This document shows, one piece after another, positions 61,469 to 64,000 of a stretch of 64,000 nt of DNA. Position 1 is the first letter of the stretch. Every line of letters starts with the position of its first letter. Source of the DNA: Puccinellia tenuiflora (taxonomy: Eukaryota > Streptophyta > Magnoliopsida > Poales > Poaceae); NCBI GenBank assembly GCA_012064385.1, contig QRDG01001893.1, positions 845,113-909,112 of the forward strand, given 5' to 3'. Made by a program: the position numbers and the translations under genes. The notes under the pieces were generated by a model. That model had not been told where the DNA came from and did no database searches. It was given only the letters and a program-made list of their open reading frames with translations.

Positions 61469-61558
61469 ATACCCCATATGTCCCTTTTTTAGCAGTCATG
61501 CCAAAATTCACGAAAAATTTCGGCATGACCTTTGCTAAAAAAGGGACATATGGAGTAC
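61469..61558. repeat. Foldback hairpin upstream of the CACTA gene
   Basis: Arms CCCATATGTCCCTTTTTTAG and its complement CTAAAAAAGGGACATATGG, extended inward through GTCATGCC/GGCATGAC, give a stem of about 40 bp with a small bulge and a loop of about 10 bases. It lies about 100 bp 5' of the ATG at 61366, in the likely 5' leader. Confidence 0.8.
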
Positions 61559-61678
61559 CCGAATTTGCCGGAACGGAAGTTAATCAACGTTCCGGCAATC
61601 TCAAGGGCCTCTCGGGGTACCTGCAAGCATTTCACAAAAGGCCTCTAGGGCACACATTCAACACATGCAGCACACCAC

Positions 61679-61810
61679 ATCCACCATCACCATCACACAT
61701 ATGCATTCACCACCACCACACATACCACCACCACCATCACACACATCCACCATCACCATCACACATATGCATTCACCACCACCACACATACCACCACCAC
61801 CATCACACAC
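61679..61810 (+). repeat. 66-bp (CCA/CAC-rich) tandem repeat
   Basis: Unit CATCCACCATCACCATCACA followed by CATATGCATTCACC and more CAC triplets, present twice at 61679-61744 and 61745-61810, then a decayed third part. Simple-sequence DNA in the CACTA upstream region. Confidence 0.85.
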
Positions 61811-62789
61811 ATCCACCACCAACATCAGACATGCATTCACCACCATGCATCACACACATCCACCACCACCATCTCACCTGAAATTGAACAAGCGTCGAGG
61901 TCCTTCTCGATCACCACCACACAGCAGCTAGCGCTTAGGACACCTGCTACACATTCAAGTAACATACTGTGAGTTAATTAAGCAGCCAGCAACTAATATT
62001 TAAGCTTGCGTCAATATATTTAAGCATCTTCAAGACAGTTAAAAAGTACCAACTTTGGAGGCTTACAAAATTATGAAATCTTGATCCTATTTACAATGTA
62101 CCTTCATGGATCTATTGCACTACATTATTACATCATGATAAAGCTCAAAAATAGTTTTTTGAAAATTTCTAGCACCTTAATTCACGTCAGTTTTAAAGGT
62201 ATGTTTAAACAGTGACCATTTAACACTTAGCAAATTTTTTATCTCCAATTTTTCATCTCCAATTTTTGCAAATTTGAATATGCTCGATTAGAGAAACAGA
62301 ATGGAGCTGCAAATTTGAGGACTTAAGCTGACACTAACATGTTCAAAATGTCTCGGTTTGGGCATTTCCACAAGCACCTAGAGTGCATGTTCCATGGAGA
62401 GGAGGGAGGAGGAGGAAGATGGCAGGGAGGGAGGAGGGAGGAGGGCGCAGGGCGAGAGGAGGGAGGAGGAGGGAGGAGGGAGGAACCTGCGAGGCCGTCC
62501 GGGGCGGGCGTCGGGCGTGGACGCGGCGGGCGCGGCGGCGAGTTGCAGAGGGCGCGCGGCGAGTTGCAGAGGACGGGGACGATCGGAGTATCGGCAGCCG
62601 GCGGCGGCGAGTTGGAGGCGGGGATGGGCGCGCGTGTCCTCCGGCGGCCGGCGGCGGTCGACGGCGAGCGAGTTGGGGTGCGCGTGTGGCGGCGAGTTGT
62701 AGAGGGCGGCGTTGCAGAGTGCGCGCGGTGGTGAAACTGCTAAGTGATGGAGAGGCGCGGGCGGGCCCCACATGTAAGTGGGGGAAAGG
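61811..62789. other. CACTA internal non-coding region
   Basis: AT-rich to about 62390, then a purine-rich GGAGG stretch and a GC-rich CGGCG stretch to about 62780. Open frames on both strands here reflect composition. This is where a tnp2 gene might be expected; none is seen. Confidence 0.5.
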
Positions 62790-62920
62790 AAATTCTGTGG
62801 CGCATCCTTGCTGGCATGCGCCACAGAATATTGAGATTCTGTGGCGCACCCCTCGTGGGTGCGCCACAAAAATGGCATATTCTGTGGCGCATGCCAGCAA
62901 GGATGCGCCACAGAATTGTG
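62790..62920. repeat. CACTA subterminal repeats, right side, inner block
   Basis: Four copies of TGTGGCGCA and complements in hairpin pairs, the same family as the left-end array. Confidence 0.85.
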
Positions 62921-62957
62921 TGGCCTCATATTTAAAAGAAGCGTTTTGCTGTAATAT

Positions 62958-63034
62958 GACACCAGTACACACAGCCCAGTGGTTTGCTGCACTTTGTAGT
63001 TGGGTGACAGCCAGGTTCGAATCCTGACTGTCCC
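62958..63034 (+). repeat. tRNA-like (SINE-like) sequence
   Basis: Contains a pol III B box GGTTCGAATCC (63014-63024) in a T-arm (CAGG...CCTG) and an A-box-like AGCCCAGTGG (62973-62982), about 40 bp apart as in a tRNA. A run of A follows. There is no closed acceptor stem, so it is not a working tRNA gene. A tRNA-derived SINE head or old tRNA relic fits best. Confidence 0.45.
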
Positions 63035-63061
63035 AAAAAAAATTCTTTTAATTTTTTTGGT

Positions 63062-63707
63062 TAAATTTAAATATAGAAAACAAACACATTTGTTATTCTT
63101 AAAAAAAATTTGGTTATATTGAAAGAAAGAACATACACACATTTTAAAGAAATTAAAGACGAATATACACACAATTGTTAGTAGACCACACATATTTTAT
63201 TCATGGTATATATATATATATTCTTGTCTCTCACACACACACATGGTATATAATATATAGTAGCTAGAACACACATATTTTAGTAGACCACACATATTTT
63301 AATACACAAAAAAGTCTTTAATTTCTTTAAAATGTGTTTGTGTTCTATATTTAAATTTACACAAATTTTTTTTGGTTAAATTGAAATATAGAACACAAAC
63401 ACATTTGTTATGCTTTAAAAAAACATTTTTGGTTATATTAAAAAAAAATTCGTTTAAATTTTTTTTGGTTAAATTTAAATATAGAACACAAACACATTTT
63501 AAAGAAATTAAAGACGAATATATACACAATTGTTAGTAGACCACACATATTTTATTCATGGTATATATATATTCTTGTCTCACAAACACACATGCTATAT
63601 AATATATAGTAGCTAGAACACACATATTTTAGTAGAGCATACATATTTTGATACACAAAAAAAGTCTTTAATTTCTTTAAAATGTGTTTGTGTTCTATAT
63701 TTAAATT
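63062..63707. repeat. Two tandem palindromic units between CACTA subterminal blocks
   Basis: The right unit has perfect 44-bp arms: 63472-63515 and 63664-63707, with a spacer of about 148 bp. The left unit (right arm 63314-63357) has the same arms, but its left arm is broken by an insertion of about 50 bp. Spacers of both units share TGTTAGTAGACCACACATAT and ATAATATATAGTAGCTAGAA. Confidence 0.85.
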
Positions 63708-63708
63708 C

Positions 63709-64000
63709 TGTGGCGCATAGAGCAGGATGCGCCACAGAAAGTGTCATTTCTGTGGCGCATCTCTTCCATGCGCCACAGAAATGGCTCACTCAATTTTTTG
63801 GGGCGGGGACCACCCATATTTCTGTGGCGCATGGGTCCAGATGCGCCACAGAAACACATATTTTTGTGGCGCATCCTTCGCCATGCGCCACAGAAAATGT
63901 GGAGTAGGCTGCAATCCAGCCGTTGGTTGTGGGGCCCACTAGTTATCTGTGGCGCATGGACACGGGTGCGCCACAGAATAAGATATTTCAGTGGCGCATC
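63709..64000. repeat. CACTA subterminal repeats, right side, outer block
   Basis: At least nine copies of GTGGCGCA or complement, mostly as hairpin pairs TCTGTGGCGCAT...ATGCGCCACAGA. They continue to the window edge, so the right terminus is close. Confidence 0.85.

Larger units (their letters stand above)
56840..64000 (-). mobile_element. CACTA transposon, right end outside the window
   Basis: Left terminus CACTACTAGGGAAC starts at 56840, preceded by CCA (possible 3-bp duplication). Subterminal inverted GTGGCGCA/TGCGCCAC repeats fill 56868-57112 and reappear at 62790-62920 and 63709-64000. The second terminus should lie soon after 64000. The only coding gene is the TNPA/Ulp1-like one at 57386-61366 (minus strand). 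No tnp2 transposase frame is present between it and the right subterminal zone. Confidence 0.85.

Noticed and set aside
62958..63034. Functional tRNA gene
   Set aside because: A and B boxes are present but no acceptor stem closes; better read as a tRNA-derived repeat.
62343..63193. Minus-strand frames of 209 and 271 codons and plus frame of 214 codons
   Set aside because: They run through purine-rich simple sequence and CACTA subterminal repeats; no conserved domain.
1..64000. CRISPR arrays, bacterial operons, rRNA genes
   Set aside because: None seen; intron-bearing genes and plant transposons identify nuclear plant DNA, and the tandem arrays are transposon repeats without spacer structure.

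Overview
This is nuclear DNA from a grass, most likely a Pooideae/Triticeae species (wheat, Aegilops or barley group). Three things point there: the density of nested transposons; LTR ends of the TGATACGTCTCC(G/A)ACGTATC type, which I know from Triticeae gypsy elements; and Stowaway, Harbinger, hAT and Mutator MITEs with intact target duplications. Introns, plastid-targeted membrane proteins and receptor kinases of plant type agree. One ambiguous base (N) lies at 35788.

Layout. 1-7013 is transposon: a CACTA end at 1734, an LTR-like block with a TATA box and palindromic repeats (1735-3876), then the leader and 5' LTR of a minus-strand gypsy element (5' LTR 5443-7013). 7342-8219 holds a Stowaway MITE and a 706-bp Harbinger MITE. 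8394-19536 carries a tandem pair of minus-strand cysteine-rich receptor-like kinase (CRK) genes. The first has seven exons and an intact kinase but an apparent frameshift in its second DUF26 domain. The second is a pseudogene that lost exons 2-3 and took up hAT MITEs. Between them lies a GC-rich, internally duplicated stretch (12560-14100) with a plastid-transit-like gene fragment.

22771-29401 is the gene-rich part. A Helitron 3' end lies 350 bp upstream of a 66-codon ARGOS/OSR-like gene on the plus strand. A ten-exon gene on the minus strand (23546-29401, 442 aa) encodes a CLT-type (chloroquine-resistance-transporter-like) plastid transporter. The two genes converge.

29402-36550 is intergenic DNA with MITEs and a second LTR of the same gypsy family (33425-34998). 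36555-48901 is a defective chromodomain gypsy element with gag, partial RT, then the integrase C-terminus plus chromodomain. Its 3' LTR is split by a complete 4.75-kb Helitron (42021-46766), which itself holds a Mutator-like MITE. 48902-56839 is an older Tat-clade gypsy element carrying stops in gag-pol, dual RNase H, a 112-bp tandem array in its 3' region and an antisense ORF. That ORF is cut by a CACTA transposon that starts at 56840 and runs off the right edge. The CACTA carries an apparently intact five-exon, 1199-aa TNPA/Ulp1-like gene on the minus strand; no TNP2 transposase is visible.

Order of insertion read from the nesting: Tat element first; the chromovirus and the CACTA later, each into the Tat element; the Helitron after that, into the chromovirus 3' LTR. 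The host genes supportable here are the CRK pair, the ARGOS-like gene and CLT; everything else is transposon-derived or unassigned.
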